Origin: Aquitalea magnusonii
GTDB taxonomy: Bacteria > Pseudomonadota > Gammaproteobacteria > Burkholderiales > Chromobacteriaceae
Reading direction: 5' to 3'
NCBI RefSeq assembly: GCF_003202035.1
Contig: NZ_QJKC01000005.1
Coordinates: forward strand, 124,001-188,000
Length of the DNA: 64,000 nucleotides
This document shows positions 18,615-28,890 of this stretch, piece after piece. The notes beneath the pieces are model-generated. The model did no database searches. It had not been told where the DNA came from and worked only from the letters and a program-made list of their open reading frames with translations. Numbering within the stretch: position 1 is the first letter of the stretch; every line of letters starts with the position of its first letter. The position numbers were made by a program, and so were the translations under genes.

Positions 18615-20213
18615 ATGCCAGTCATCGAATCCAAATTGTCGCCGCGTAGTGCGGATTTCCAGGCCAATGCCGACAAGATGCGCGCCCTGGTGGCCGATCT
18701 GAAGCAAAAGGTTGCCCAGGCCGCACTGGGTGGAGGCGAGGGACCGCGTGCCAAGCACGTAGCCCGCGGCAAGCTGCTGCCACGCGAGCGTATCAACCTG
18801 CTGCTGGACCCGGGAGCGCCCTTTCTGGAGCTGTCCCAGCTGGCCGCCCACGGCATGTATAACGATGATGCCCCCGGCGCCAGCCTGATCAGCGGCATTG
18901 GCCGCATTGCCGGGGTGGACTGCCTGATCATCGCCAACGACGCCACGGTCAAGGGCGGGACTTACTACCCGATGACGGTGAAAAAGCACCTGCGCGCCCA
19001 GGAAATCGCCAGGGAAAACCGCCTGCCCTGCGTTTATCTGGTGGATTCCGGCGGCGCCTTCCTGCCCTTGCAGGACGAAGTGTTTCCGGACAAGGAACAC
19101 TTTGGCCGCATCTTCTATAACCAGGCCCAATTGTCCGCAGCCGGCATTCCGCAAATTGCCGTGGTCATGGGCAGCTGCACCGCAGGCGGTGCCTATGTGC
19201 CGGCCATGTCGGATGAAACCATCATCGTCAAAGAGCAAGGCACCATCTTCCTGGGCGGCCCGCCGCTGGTGAAGGCCGCCACCGGTGAAGTCGTCACGGC
19301 AGAAGAACTGGGCGGCGGCGATGTACACACCCGCATTTCCGGCGTGGCCGACCACCTGGCGCAGAACGATGCCCACGCGCTGGGCATTGCCCGCCGCATC
19401 GTGGCCGACCTCAACTGGCACAAACAGGGCGTGCTGGACCGCGCCGAGCCCAAAGCACCGCGCCACCACGCCGAGGAAATCTATGGCGTGATTCCGGCCG
19501 ACCCGAAAAAGCCGTTTGATGTGCGTGAAATCATCGCCCGGCTGGTGGATGATTCGGACTTCGACGAATTCAAGCAGAACTACGGCACTACGCTGGTCAC
19601 CGGCTTTGCCCGGCTCAATGGCTGGCGCGTGGGCATCATCGCCAATAACGGCATCCTGTTTTCCGAATCCGCCCTCAAGGGTGCGCACTTTGTCGAACTG
19701 TGCTGCCAGCGCGGCATTCCGCTGATCTTCCTGCAGAACATCACCGGCTTCATGGTGGGCAAGAAGTATGAAAACGGCGGCATTGCCAAGGATGGCGCCA
19801 AGCTGGTCACCGCCGTGGCCTGCGCCAGCGTGCCCAAGTTCACCGTGCTGATTGGCGGCAGCTTTGGCGCAGGCAACTACGGCATGTGTGGCCGCGCCTA
19901 CAGCCCGCGCATGCTGTGGATGTGGCCGAACAGCCGCATTTCGGTGATGGGCGGCGAACAGGCCGCCGGGGTACTGGCACAGGTCAAGAAGGAACAACTG
20001 GGCGATGCTTTCACCGCCGAGCAGGAAGAAGCACTGAAAGCACCGGTACGCGAGCAATACGAACGCCAGGGCCACCCTTACTACGCCAGCGCCCGGCTGT
20101 GGGACGACGGCATCATCGACCCGGCCCAGACCCGCGATGTGCTGAGCCTGGCACTGGAAGCCGCCCTGTCCGCGCCCATCGACAAGACACGCTTTGGCGT
20201 GTTCCGCATGTAA
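18615..20213 (+). CDS. liuB: Methylcrotonyl-CoA carboxylase, carboxyltransferase (beta) subunit
   Basis: A 532-residue carboxyltransferase of the biotin-dependent acyl-CoA carboxylase family. The N-terminal half has [18 protein letters not shown] and [18 protein letters not shown]; the C-terminal half has [20 protein letters not shown] and the [16 protein letters not shown] block. It transfers the carboxyl group from biotin to 3-methylcrotonyl-CoA, giving 3-methylglutaconyl-CoA, in a complex with LiuD. Start ATG at 18615 with AGAGG upstream. Followed after 12 bp by liuC. Confidence 0.95.
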   Translation: MPVIESKLSPRSADFQANADKMRALVADLKQKVAQAALGGGEGPRAKHVARGKLLPRERINLLLDPGAPFLELSQLAAHGMYNDDAPGASLISGIGRIAGVDCLIIANDATVKGGTYYPMTVKKHLRAQEIARENRLPCVYLVDSGGAFLPLQDEVFPDKEHFGRIFYNQAQLSAAGIPQIAVVMGSCTAGGAYVPAMSDETIIVKEQGTIFLGGPPLVKAATGEVVTAEELGGGDVHTRISGVADHLAQNDAHALGIARRIVADLNWHKQGVLDRAEPKAPRHHAEEIYGVIPADPKKPFDVREIIARLVDDSDFDEFKQNYGTTLVTGFARLNGWRVGIIANNGILFSESALKGAHFVELCCQRGIPLIFLQNITGFMVGKKYENGGIAKDGAKLVTAVACASVPKFTVLIGGSFGAGNYGMCGRAYSPRMLWMWPNSRISVMGGEQAAGVLAQVKKEQLGDAFTAEQEEALKAPVREQYERQGHPYYASARLWDDGIIDPAQTRDVLSLALEAALSAPIDKTRFGVFRM

Positions 20214-20225
20214 GGAGCCGCCACC

Positions 20226-21020
20226 ATGCACTACGACACGCTGCAAATCGAACAACAGGGCAAGGTCGCCACGGTATGGATGAACCGTCCCGAGCTGCAC
20301 AATGCCATGAACGAAACCCTGATCGCCGAGTTGACTGCCGCCTTCAAGGCGCTGCAACTGGACGACAGCGTCAGGGTCATCGTGCTGGCCGGGCGCGGCA
20401 AGAGCTTTTCTGCCGGGGCCGATCTGGACTGGATGCGCCGCGCTGCCGGCTATAGCGAAGCGGAAAACCTGGCCGATGCCCACCACCTGGCCGCCATGCT
20501 CAAGACCATCTACCGCAGCAAGAAACCGGTGATTGGCCGCATCCATGGCGCAGCCATGGCCGGTGGCACCGGGCTGACCGCCGTGTGCGACATCGCCATC
20601 GCCACCGAACACGCCCGTTTCGCCCTGACCGAAGTACGGCTGGGGCTGATTCCCGCCACCATCGGCCCCTATGTGGCCGATGCCATCGGCTGGCGCCAGG
20701 CGCGACGCTATTTCCTGTCGGCCGAGCGCATTGATGCCGCCACCGCCGCCCGCATTGGCCTGGTGCACGAAGTGGTAGCAGCCGCAGCACTGGACGAACG
20801 CATTGCCAGCATAGCCGCCGAACTGGCCCAGGGTGCGCCGCAAGCCCTGTCCGCAGCCAAGGATTTGCTGTCGGTGCTACACGAGGCCTCGCCCTGGGAT
20901 GATGATCTGCTGAGCGACACGGCCGGGCGTATTGCCAGCATTCGCGTGGGCCGGGAAGCCCGCGAAGGGCTGGCCGCCTTCTTCGACAAACGTCCGCCTG
21001 CCTGGCAACAAGAACAATAA
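20226..21020 (+). CDS. liuC: Methylglutaconyl-CoA hydratase, enoyl-CoA hydratase family
   Basis: The 264-residue crotonase-fold enzyme has the oxyanion-hole blocks GKSFSAGADLDWMRR and HGAAMAGGTGLTAVCDIA and the FALTEVRLGLIPATIGPYV segment. Its place between liuB and liuD shows that it hydrates 3-methylglutaconyl-CoA to 3-hydroxy-3-methylglutaryl-CoA. TAAGGAG spans the liuB stop codon and supplies the ribosome site, suggesting coupled translation. Ten bases after its stop codon the liuD-start repeat array begins. Confidence 0.94.
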   Translation: MHYDTLQIEQQGKVATVWMNRPELHNAMNETLIAELTAAFKALQLDDSVRVIVLAGRGKSFSAGADLDWMRRAAGYSEAENLADAHHLAAMLKTIYRSKKPVIGRIHGAAMAGGTGLTAVCDIAIATEHARFALTEVRLGLIPATIGPYVADAIGWRQARRYFLSAERIDAATAARIGLVHEVVAAAALDERIASIAAELAQGAPQALSAAKDLLSVLHEASPWDDDLLSDTAGRIASIRVGREAREGLAAFFDKRPPAWQQEQ

Positions 21021-21030
21021 GGACAACGCC

Positions 21031-21272
21031 ATGTTCAAGAACATCCTCATCGCCAACCGTAGTGACCAGCAGCCGCAAGGCTGCGCAGCTGCGCAGCAAT
21101 ATCGCCTGACGGCGCCTCTGCACCGTGACGATTTCGCCGCGGGAGACCGCCATGTTTAAGAAAATCCTCATCGCCAACCGTGGTGACCAGCAGCCGCAAG
21201 GCTGCGCAGCTGCGCAGCAACATCGCCTGACGGCGCCTCTGCACCGTGACGATTTCGCCGCGGGAGACTGCC
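21031..21272 (+). repeat. Two tandem 121-bp repeats, each with a duplicated liuD start
   Basis: The first about 30 bases of liuD occur three times, at 21031, 21152 and 21273. The first two are each followed by an almost identical 90-bp spacer, giving a period of exactly 121 bp. The two units differ at about five positions. Each unit begins with ATG and codons for MFK(N/K)ILIANR, then leaves the biotin carboxylase sequence and runs open for 42 codons to a TAA that overlaps the next ATG (CATGTTTAA). Each spacer contains a GCAGCC-GCAA-GGCTGC stem with a GNRA-type loop, and ends with a GGGAGA ribosome site in front of the next ATG. The end of the spacer read in reverse complement (CCGCGGCGAAATCG) resembles the codons after IANR in liuD, which suggests origin by an inverted template switch. 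Confidence 0.9.
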
Positions 21273-23240
21273 ATGTTTAAGAAAATACTCATCGCCAACC
21301 GCGGGGAAATAGCCTGCCGGGTGATCAAGACCGCCCGCCAGCTGGGTATTGCCACTGTGGCGGTTTACTCAGACGCTGATGCCGACGCCCGCTTTGTCAA
21401 ACTGGCCGATGAAGCCTGGCGACTGGGCCCGGCACCCGCTGCCGAATCCTATCTGAAAGCCGACATCATCCTGGACATCGCCCGCGCCAGCGGTGCCGAG
21501 GCCATCCATCCCGGCTATGGCTTCCTGTCGGAAAATGCCGAATTCGCCGCGGCCTGCGCGGCAGCCGGCATCGCCTTCATCGGCCCGCCGGCCAGTGCCA
21601 TTGCCGCCATGGGCAGCAAGTCGGCAGCCAAAACCCTGATGGAAAAAGCCAGCGTGCCACTGGTTCCCGGCTACCACGGTGCGGAGCAGCAAGCAGAATT
21701 CCTGCAGCAGCAGGCCGACCATATCGGCTACCCGGTGCTGATCAAGGCCAGCGCCGGTGGTGGTGGCAAGGGCATGCGCATAGTCGAGCGCAGCGAAGAC
21801 TTTGCCGCCGCACTGGCGTCCTGCCAGCGCGAGGCCAGTGCCAGCTTTGGCGATGACAAGGTGCTGGTGGAAAAATACCTGACCCGGCCGCGCCATGTGG
21901 AAATCCAGGTATTTGCCGACAGCCATGGCCAGTGCGTCTACCTGTTCGAGCGCGACTGCTCGGTGCAACGCCGCCACCAGAAAGTGCTGGAAGAAGCCCC
22001 CGCCCCACACCTGCCCGCCGTCATGCGCCAGGCCATGGGCGAAGCCGCCTGCGCCGCCGCCCGTGCCGTGGGCTATGTCGGTGCCGGCACGGTGGAATTC
22101 ATCGTCGACGTGCAGGCCAATGGCCAGCCGGGTGGCTTCTATTTCATGGAAATGAATACCCGGCTGCAAGTGGAACACCCGGTCACCGAAATGATCACCG
22201 GCCAGGATCTGGTGGCCTGGCAGCTGCATGTGGCCGCCGGCCAGCCACTGCCGCTGCGCCAGGACGAACTGAAAATCCATGGCCATGCCATCGAGGCGCG
22301 CATTTATGCCGAAGACCCGGACAAGGGCTTTCTGCCCGCTACCGGCCGGCTGATCCACCTGCACGCCCCGGCGGAAAACGCCCGGGTACGCATTGATACC
22401 GGCGTCAGCGAAGGCGACAGCATCACCCCCTTCTACGACCCGATGATTGCCAAACTGATCGTCTGGGGCGAAAACCGCGAAGCCGCCCTGCAACAGCTGG
22501 ATACGGCACTGGCGCAGTACCAGATTGCCGGCGTCAGCACCAATATCGCCTTTCTGCGGCGCATCGTGCTGCATGACAGCTTTGCCAGCAGCCAGGTCGA
22601 TACCGGGCTGATTGCCCGCCATCAGGATGTGCTGTTGCCCACACCGGCCACACCCAGTGCGCAGCAACTGGCCTTGCTGGCCGTGGCCGAGGCCCTGCAT
22701 GCCGCCGCGCCCTGCCCGGCGCCTGCCGGCTGGCGACTGAACGGCGTACTGGAACAGAACCTGCAGTTCCGCCAGGGCGAGCAGCTGCACAGCGTGGGGC
22801 TGCGTTATCTTGAACAGGGTTTTGTCGTCACCGTGGCGGAACAGCAATTCAAAGTGCAAGCCCGGCTGCAGGGCCGCCAATTGCAAGCCACGCTGGATGG
22901 CCTGGCGCTTTGCGCCAGCGTGGTACGGCAGGATCAGCAACGGCTGTTGTTCGTGCAAGGTGAACGCCTGCAACTGGAGTGGGTCGATCCCTATGCCGCA
23001 GCCGCGGACGAAGTACACGGCGTCACCCATCTGAAAGCACCGATGCCCGGCCGGGTAGTCACCCTGCTGGCCAAGGCAGGCCAGATCGTCCGTCAGGGCG
23101 AGCCCTTGCTGATTCTGGAAGCGATGAAGATGGAACACACCATTCACGCCCCGGCCGATGGCGTGCTGCGCGGCTTTTACTTCGCCGCCGGTGAACAGGT
23201 GTGCGACGGCGACGAGCTGGTGGATTTCGACGCCGCCTGA
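21273..23240 (+). CDS. liuD: Methylcrotonyl-CoA carboxylase, biotin-carrying (alpha) subunit
   Basis: The 655-residue protein has, in order, a biotin carboxylase N-domain (MFKKILIANRGEIACRVIKT), an ATP-grasp domain with KASAGGGGKGMRIV, the biotin carboxylase C-domain, a linker domain, and a C-terminal biotinyl domain with EAMKMEH (biotinylated Lys about residue 619). It carboxylates biotin for LiuB. The ATG at 21273 is chosen because GGGAG lies upstream and the family start MFKKILIANRGE is exact. An in-frame GTG nine codons earlier is unlikely. Two decoy copies of the start lie immediately upstream, and their short frames end on this start codon, so translation may be coupled to them. Confidence 0.95.
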   Translation: MFKKILIANRGEIACRVIKTARQLGIATVAVYSDADADARFVKLADEAWRLGPAPAAESYLKADIILDIARASGAEAIHPGYGFLSENAEFAAACAAAGIAFIGPPASAIAAMGSKSAAKTLMEKASVPLVPGYHGAEQQAEFLQQQADHIGYPVLIKASAGGGGKGMRIVERSEDFAAALASCQREASASFGDDKVLVEKYLTRPRHVEIQVFADSHGQCVYLFERDCSVQRRHQKVLEEAPAPHLPAVMRQAMGEAACAAARAVGYVGAGTVEFIVDVQANGQPGGFYFMEMNTRLQVEHPVTEMITGQDLVAWQLHVAAGQPLPLRQDELKIHGHAIEARIYAEDPDKGFLPATGRLIHLHAPAENARVRIDTGVSEGDSITPFYDPMIAKLIVWGENREAALQQLDTALAQYQIAGVSTNIAFLRRIVLHDSFASSQVDTGLIARHQDVLLPTPATPSAQQLALLAVAEALHAAAPCPAPAGWRLNGVLEQNLQFRQGEQLHSVGLRYLEQGFVVTVAEQQFKVQARLQGRQLQATLDGLALCASVVRQDQQRLLFVQGERLQLEWVDPYAAAADEVHGVTHLKAPMPGRVVTLLAKAGQIVRQGEPLLILEAMKMEHTIHAPADGVLRGFYFAAGEQVCDGDELVDFDAA

Positions 23241-23260
23241 GTGGCGGCATGGAGGACAGA

Positions 23261-24154
23261 ATGACTCGCGTGAAGATTGTCGAAGTCGGCCCGCGTGACG
23301 GGCTGCAAAACGAAAAGCAGCAACTGGACACGGCCAGCAAGCTGGAACTGATCCGCCGCCTGGCGGCCAGCGGCCTCACCACCATCGAAGCCGGCGCCTT
23401 TGTCTCGCCCAAATGGGTGCCACAAATGGCCGACAGCCTGCAAGTGCTGCAAGCGCTGGACCTGTCCGGCCCGGTCAGCTACCCGGTGCTGGTGCCCAAC
23501 GACAAGGGCATGGAGCAGGCGCTGGCGGCCGGAGTGCGCGAAATCGCCGTGTTCGGTGCCGCCAGTGAAAGCTTCAGCCAGAAAAACATCAATGCCAGCA
23601 TTGCCGACAGCCTGGCCCGCTTCGACAGCGTGCTGGCCACGGCCCGCCGCGAGCATATCCGCGTGCGCGGCTATGTATCCTGTGTGGTGGACTGTCCTTA
23701 TGAAGGGGCCATTGCCCCGGCCAAAGTGGCGGAAGTCGCCGCCCGCCTGCTGGACATGGGTTGCTACGAAATCTCGCTGGGCGACACCATAGGCAGCGCC
23801 ACCCCCAACCGGGTGCTGGACATGCTGGCCGCCGTGAGCAAGCTTGTGCCAATCGACAAGCTGGCCGGTCACTTCCACGACACTTACGGCATGGCCATCA
23901 GCAATATTCATGCGTCTTATCAGGCGGGAGTCCGGACCTTCGACTCCTCCGTTGCGGGTCTGGGCGGCTGCCCGTATGCTCGTGGAGCTTCCGGCAATGT
24001 CGCAACGGAAGATGTGGTCTACCTGATGAACGGACTGGGCGTGGACTGCGGCATCGCCCTGCCACGACTGGTGGAAACGGCCTGGTTCGTTTCCGGCCTG
24101 CTGGGCCGCGCACCGGCATCCCGGGTGGCACAGGCCATGGGCCGCCACCACTGA
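23261..24154 (+). CDS. liuE: Hydroxymethylglutaryl-CoA lyase
   Basis: A 297-residue TIM-barrel lyase of the HMGL family: VKIVEVGPRDGLQNE at the N-terminus (metal-binding Asp and catalytic Arg), EAGAFVSPKWVPQMAD, the HFHDTYGMA metal-binding histidines, and the cysteine loop GLGGCPYARGASGNVATED. It splits HMG-CoA into acetoacetate and acetyl-CoA, the last specific step of leucine breakdown. The ATG at 23261 follows GGAGGA; it lies 20 bp past liuD. Confidence 0.96.
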   Translation: MTRVKIVEVGPRDGLQNEKQQLDTASKLELIRRLAASGLTTIEAGAFVSPKWVPQMADSLQVLQALDLSGPVSYPVLVPNDKGMEQALAAGVREIAVFGAASESFSQKNINASIADSLARFDSVLATARREHIRVRGYVSCVVDCPYEGAIAPAKVAEVAARLLDMGCYEISLGDTIGSATPNRVLDMLAAVSKLVPIDKLAGHFHDTYGMAISNIHASYQAGVRTFDSSVAGLGGCPYARGASGNVATEDVVYLMNGLGVDCGIALPRLVETAWFVSGLLGRAPASRVAQAMGRHH

Positions 24155-24205
24155 TGCTTGCACGCACGGCCCGCCGCGCCCGTGACAACAATAAAGAGGA
24201 GCAAC

Positions 24206-26167
<1,962 letters not shown>

Positions 26168-26174
26168 AGCAGAA

Positions 26175-26213
26175 CGCGGCTTGCCCCCAACTGCCAGCCG
26201 GGGGCAAGCCGCG
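26175..26213. terminator. Strong stem-loop after aacS
   Basis: A perfect 14-bp inverted repeat (CGCGGCTTGCCCCC and its complement) starts eight bases after the aacS stop codon. There is no T-run behind it. A second smaller hairpin (CTTGAG/CTCAAG, 26218-26233) follows. It probably stabilises or ends the liu transcript, but is not a classical intrinsic terminator. Confidence 0.55.
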
Positions 26214-26286
26214 CATGCTTGAGCCTGCTCAAGGCTGCCCCGCTGCGCTTGCTGCAGGCTAATCATCCCGGATCTCAGAGCACAGC

Positions 26287-26700
26287 ATGAAACGCAGCGC
26301 CGCACTTAGCCCACTCTCCCGTGAGCACCACCACGCACTGTCCCTGGCCATCCAGGCCGGCAAGGCCGCCCGCACCACCGACCCCGCCCAATGGCAACAG
26401 GCTGCGGCCAGGATCTGCCAGCAGGCAGAACAAAGCCTGCAGGCCCACTTTGCCGAGGAAGAACGCACCTTGCTACCGGCGCTGGCCCTTGCCGGCCATG
26501 GCCAGCTGGTTGAACGCACGCTGGAACAGCACGCCTACCTGCGTCGCCTGTTGCAACACGCCGAACTGGCCAGCCCGGCCATCCTGCAGGCTTTTGCCGA
26601 TGCCATGACGGCCCATGTGCGCTTTGAAGAACGCGAACTGTTTGCCGTGGCCGAAAGCCTGCCGGCGGTCATGGCGGCGCTGACAGCGTCTGGCGCATGA
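26287..26700 (+). CDS. Hemerythrin-like HHE domain protein
   Basis: A 137-residue helical protein with a hemerythrin/HHE cation-binding pattern: SREHHHALSLAIQAG near the N-terminus, HFAEEERTLLPAL at about residue 56, LEQHAYLRRLLQHA near 78, and HVRFEERELF near 108. These histidine and glutamate positions would bind a di-iron centre that senses or carries oxygen or NO, or stores iron. It has no partner domain and stands alone between two hairpins. A specific function cannot be given. Confidence 0.88.
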   Translation: MKRSAALSPLSREHHHALSLAIQAGKAARTTDPAQWQQAAARICQQAEQSLQAHFAEEERTLLPALALAGHGQLVERTLEQHAYLRRLLQHAELASPAILQAFADAMTAHVRFEERELFAVAESLPAVMAALTASGA

Positions 26701-26727
26701 AAAAGGGCCGGCATGTGCCGGCCCTTT
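26701..26727. terminator. Bidirectional terminator between the hemerythrin-like gene and the glycosyltransferase gene
   Basis: The stem GGGCCGGCA/TGCCGGCCC is flanked by AAAA and TTT and lies between two convergent genes. Confidence 0.85.
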
Positions 26728-26751
26728 CCGCGTGGATGGTGCAGTCAGGCG

Positions 26752-28407
26752 CTAATGGTTTGCGCGGCGGAACAAGCCAAACAGCTCGAACTTTTCGCGC
26801 GGACGCGAGCCCTGCCACAACAGGGTCCAGCCCGGCTCGGCCAGGCCGTCGCTGCGCGAGCGCACCAGCAGCTGGTAATCGCAGGGACTGCTCTCCCCCG
26901 CCGGATAAGCCAGCAGATCGATACCTGCGTAGTAATGCCAGCTGATACGCGCCACCATGTTCTGGCTTTCCGTCGCAATGCACTGCGCCTTGTCCGCGCC
27001 GACTGCCGGCATCGCCCGCAGCATGCTCTCCACCACCGGCCGGTAGCTCTTGGCGGCATCCAGCCACGGCAGCCACAGGCTGAGTGCCAGCCCCCAGCAC
27101 AGGGTCAGACCGGCGGCCCAGTTGGTGATGGCCTGCCGCCCGCGCAAATGGCTGCGCGTTACCGCCCAGATCCAGGTCATGGTGGCCAGCACGGCAAATA
27201 CCGCCGCCAGCACCGACACATGCGGCACATAGTAGGGGCTGAAATACTGGGCACGCCCGGCCAGCCGCTCCGGCCAGCCATAGTTCATGGCGGCCCAGCC
27301 CGCCCAGATCAGCAGGCCGAACACGCCGAAGGTCATCAGGCCAAACCAGTTGAGGAAGGCCGCCGCACCACGGCGCAGATTATCCAGCTCCACCGCGCCC
27401 AGCAGTGCCAGCGGCAGCAGCAAGGGCATGGCGTAATCCATGCTCTTGCGCTCGGACAGCGTCAGCATGATCAGCACCACGCCAAAGAACATCAGCGGCA
27501 GCTGCAGCATGGGCAGCTCGTACTTGCGGTTGCGGTATAGCGTCCAGGCCGCCAGCGGCCAGGCCGGCCAGGCAAACCAGATGGTGTTGAAGGTGTAGTA
27601 GCCAAAACCGTGAAACAGGCTGACCGTGCCAAAGCCATTCAGCGGACCCAGCGCATGGTCTGCCCACCACAGGCGGAACAGCGCAGGATAGCTGCGCGCC
27701 AGCTCCAGCGGCCAGATCAGGGCCACCGGCAGGGCCACCAGCAAGGCCATGAAGACCGTGATGGCGTAGCGCTTGTTGCGCCAGGCGCTGAAAGCCGGCA
27801 GAAACAAGACCACCGCCCACACCAGCATCACTTCCAGCAGGCTGGCGCTGAGAAACAAGGTGGCACTGCCCGCTCCCAGGATGGCGCCGGCCAGGCCGGG
27901 TGAGCGCAAGGTCAGCGCCAGGGCGTAAAATGCCGCGGCAAAACCGGTAAAAGTCGCCACCATCGGCGTCAGCTGGTGGCCGGTGACAATCAGCCCCAGG
28001 CAGCCGATCAGGATCATCACCACACTGCGGCCATGGCGGCGGCCGATCAGGTCGCGCCCGGTCATGCCAGCCAGCGTCAGCCCCAGCGCCATGAACAGCG
28101 GCGTGGCCAGCCGTGCCGCATCATGTGCCGGCAGCAGCCAGGGAGAAAACAGCTTGGCAAAGCCTGCGGCCACCCAGTAGTACAAGGGTGGCGACTCCAG
28201 ATAAGGCACCCCCTGCAGGGTGGGCAGCAGCCAGTTGCCGCTGTGCAGCATGCCCTCTACCACTGCCATTACATAGGGTTCGTCCGGCTTCCACGGGTCG
28301 TGGCCGATAATGCCGGGCCACAGCCAGACAAAACACAGCAACAGCAAGACCCAGGGTTTTTCGGTGGGAGCGGGAACAGTGGCGTTTTGCGGGGAGTACG
28401 TCAGCAT
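26752..28407 (-). CDS. ArnT-like glycosyltransferase, PMT/GT39-GT83 superfamily membrane protein
   Basis: A 551-residue protein with around a dozen hydrophobic segments. The first periplasmic loop carries the acidic catalytic-type motif HDPWKPDEPYVMAVVEG, followed by YLESPPLYYWVAAG, as in ArnT and other lipid-linked-sugar transferases that use undecaprenyl-phosphate-sugar donors. It could add a sugar such as 4-amino-4-deoxy-L-arabinose to lipid A or modify another envelope component. No arn biosynthesis genes are in the window, so the donor and acceptor are unknown. The C-terminal about 120 residues form a soluble periplasmic domain. ATG at 28407. Confidence 0.85.
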   Translation of the reverse strand: MLTYSPQNATVPAPTEKPWVLLLLCFVWLWPGIIGHDPWKPDEPYVMAVVEGMLHSGNWLLPTLQGVPYLESPPLYYWVAAGFAKLFSPWLLPAHDAARLATPLFMALGLTLAGMTGRDLIGRRHGRSVVMILIGCLGLIVTGHQLTPMVATFTGFAAAFYALALTLRSPGLAGAILGAGSATLFLSASLLEVMLVWAVVLFLPAFSAWRNKRYAITVFMALLVALPVALIWPLELARSYPALFRLWWADHALGPLNGFGTVSLFHGFGYYTFNTIWFAWPAWPLAAWTLYRNRKYELPMLQLPLMFFGVVLIMLTLSERKSMDYAMPLLLPLALLGAVELDNLRRGAAAFLNWFGLMTFGVFGLLIWAGWAAMNYGWPERLAGRAQYFSPYYVPHVSVLAAVFAVLATMTWIWAVTRSHLRGRQAITNWAAGLTLCWGLALSLWLPWLDAAKSYRPVVESMLRAMPAVGADKAQCIATESQNMVARISWHYYAGIDLLAYPAGESSPCDYQLLVRSRSDGLAEPGWTLLWQGSRPREKFELFGLFRRANH

Positions 28408-28469
28408 CGAGGCGCGCGCCGGTAGGAGTAAAGCCTTATTTTAATGTGCAAGCACACGCAGCGGAAATG

Positions 28470-28497
28470 AAAAAAGGCAGCCGCAGCTGCCTTTTTT
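28470..28497. terminator. Terminator downstream of rpmE
   Basis: AAAAAAGGCAGC and GCTGCCTTTTTT pair across a CGCA loop. It ends the minus-strand rpmE transcript 15 bp past the stop codon and is symmetric. Confidence 0.93.
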
Positions 28498-28512
28498 CCA
28501 AAGCTTACAAGC

Positions 28513-28728
28513 TTAGCGCTTGAAGAAGCCGCCGAACTTCTGGTTGAACTTGTCGATACGACCAGCGGTATCAACAATCTTCTGCTTGCCAGTGTAGAAC
28601 GGGTGGCAGCTGGAGCACACTTCAATGTGGAAGGCGTCCTTGCCCATGGTGGACTGGGTGGTGAAGGTGTTACCGCAGGAGCAGGTAACCGCAACTTCTT
28701 TGTAATTCGGGTGGATATCAGCGCGCAT
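28513..28728 (-). CDS. rpmE: 50S ribosomal protein L31, zinc-binding form
   Basis: The 71-residue protein is a full-length L31 of the C+ type. Cysteines occur in TCSCGNTF and [11 protein letters not shown], giving the four zinc ligands, so it can act as a zinc store, and zinc-free paralogues exist in many genomes under Zur control. The C-terminus [11 protein letters not shown] is conserved. AAGGAAG precedes the ATG. A good sigma-70 promoter and a leader hairpin lie immediately upstream. Confidence 0.98.
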   Translation of the reverse strand: MRADIHPNYKEVAVTCSCGNTFTTQSTMGKDAFHIEVCSSCHPFYTGKQKIVDTAGRIDKFNQKFGGFFKR

Positions 28729-28749
28729 GATGAGCTTCCTTGGTTACGG

Positions 28750-28770
28750 GTACAGGGGTTTTGCCTGTAC
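28750..28770 (-). promoter_or_regulatory. Hairpin in the rpmE 5' leader
   Basis: GTACAGG and CCTGTAC pair perfectly over a 7-base loop, 21 bases upstream of the rpmE start codon, between the promoter and the ribosome-binding site. The position suits an autoregulatory leader for L31. No comparative evidence is available here. Confidence 0.5.
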
Positions 28771-28788
28771 TACTTAGTGAAGGGACGC

Positions 28789-28817
28789 ATTATCCGCGCT
28801 TTATTAGCGCTTGACAA
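28789..28817 (-). promoter_or_regulatory. Sigma-70 promoter of rpmE
   Basis: On the minus strand TTGTCA (28817-28812) and GATAAT (28794-28789) are spaced by exactly 17 bp. The predicted transcript begins near 28782, giving a leader of about 54 bases. Confidence 0.8.
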
Positions 28818-28890
28818 GTCGCCCGAAACGAAAACGGCGACAGCCCTTATCAGACTGCCGCCCCGGACTCACCCGGCCAGCGCTGCTGGC

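Noticed and set aside
21031-21272. Possible CRISPR array
   Set aside because: The whole 121-bp unit repeats, spacers included, and there are only two units; the repeat encodes the start of liuD.
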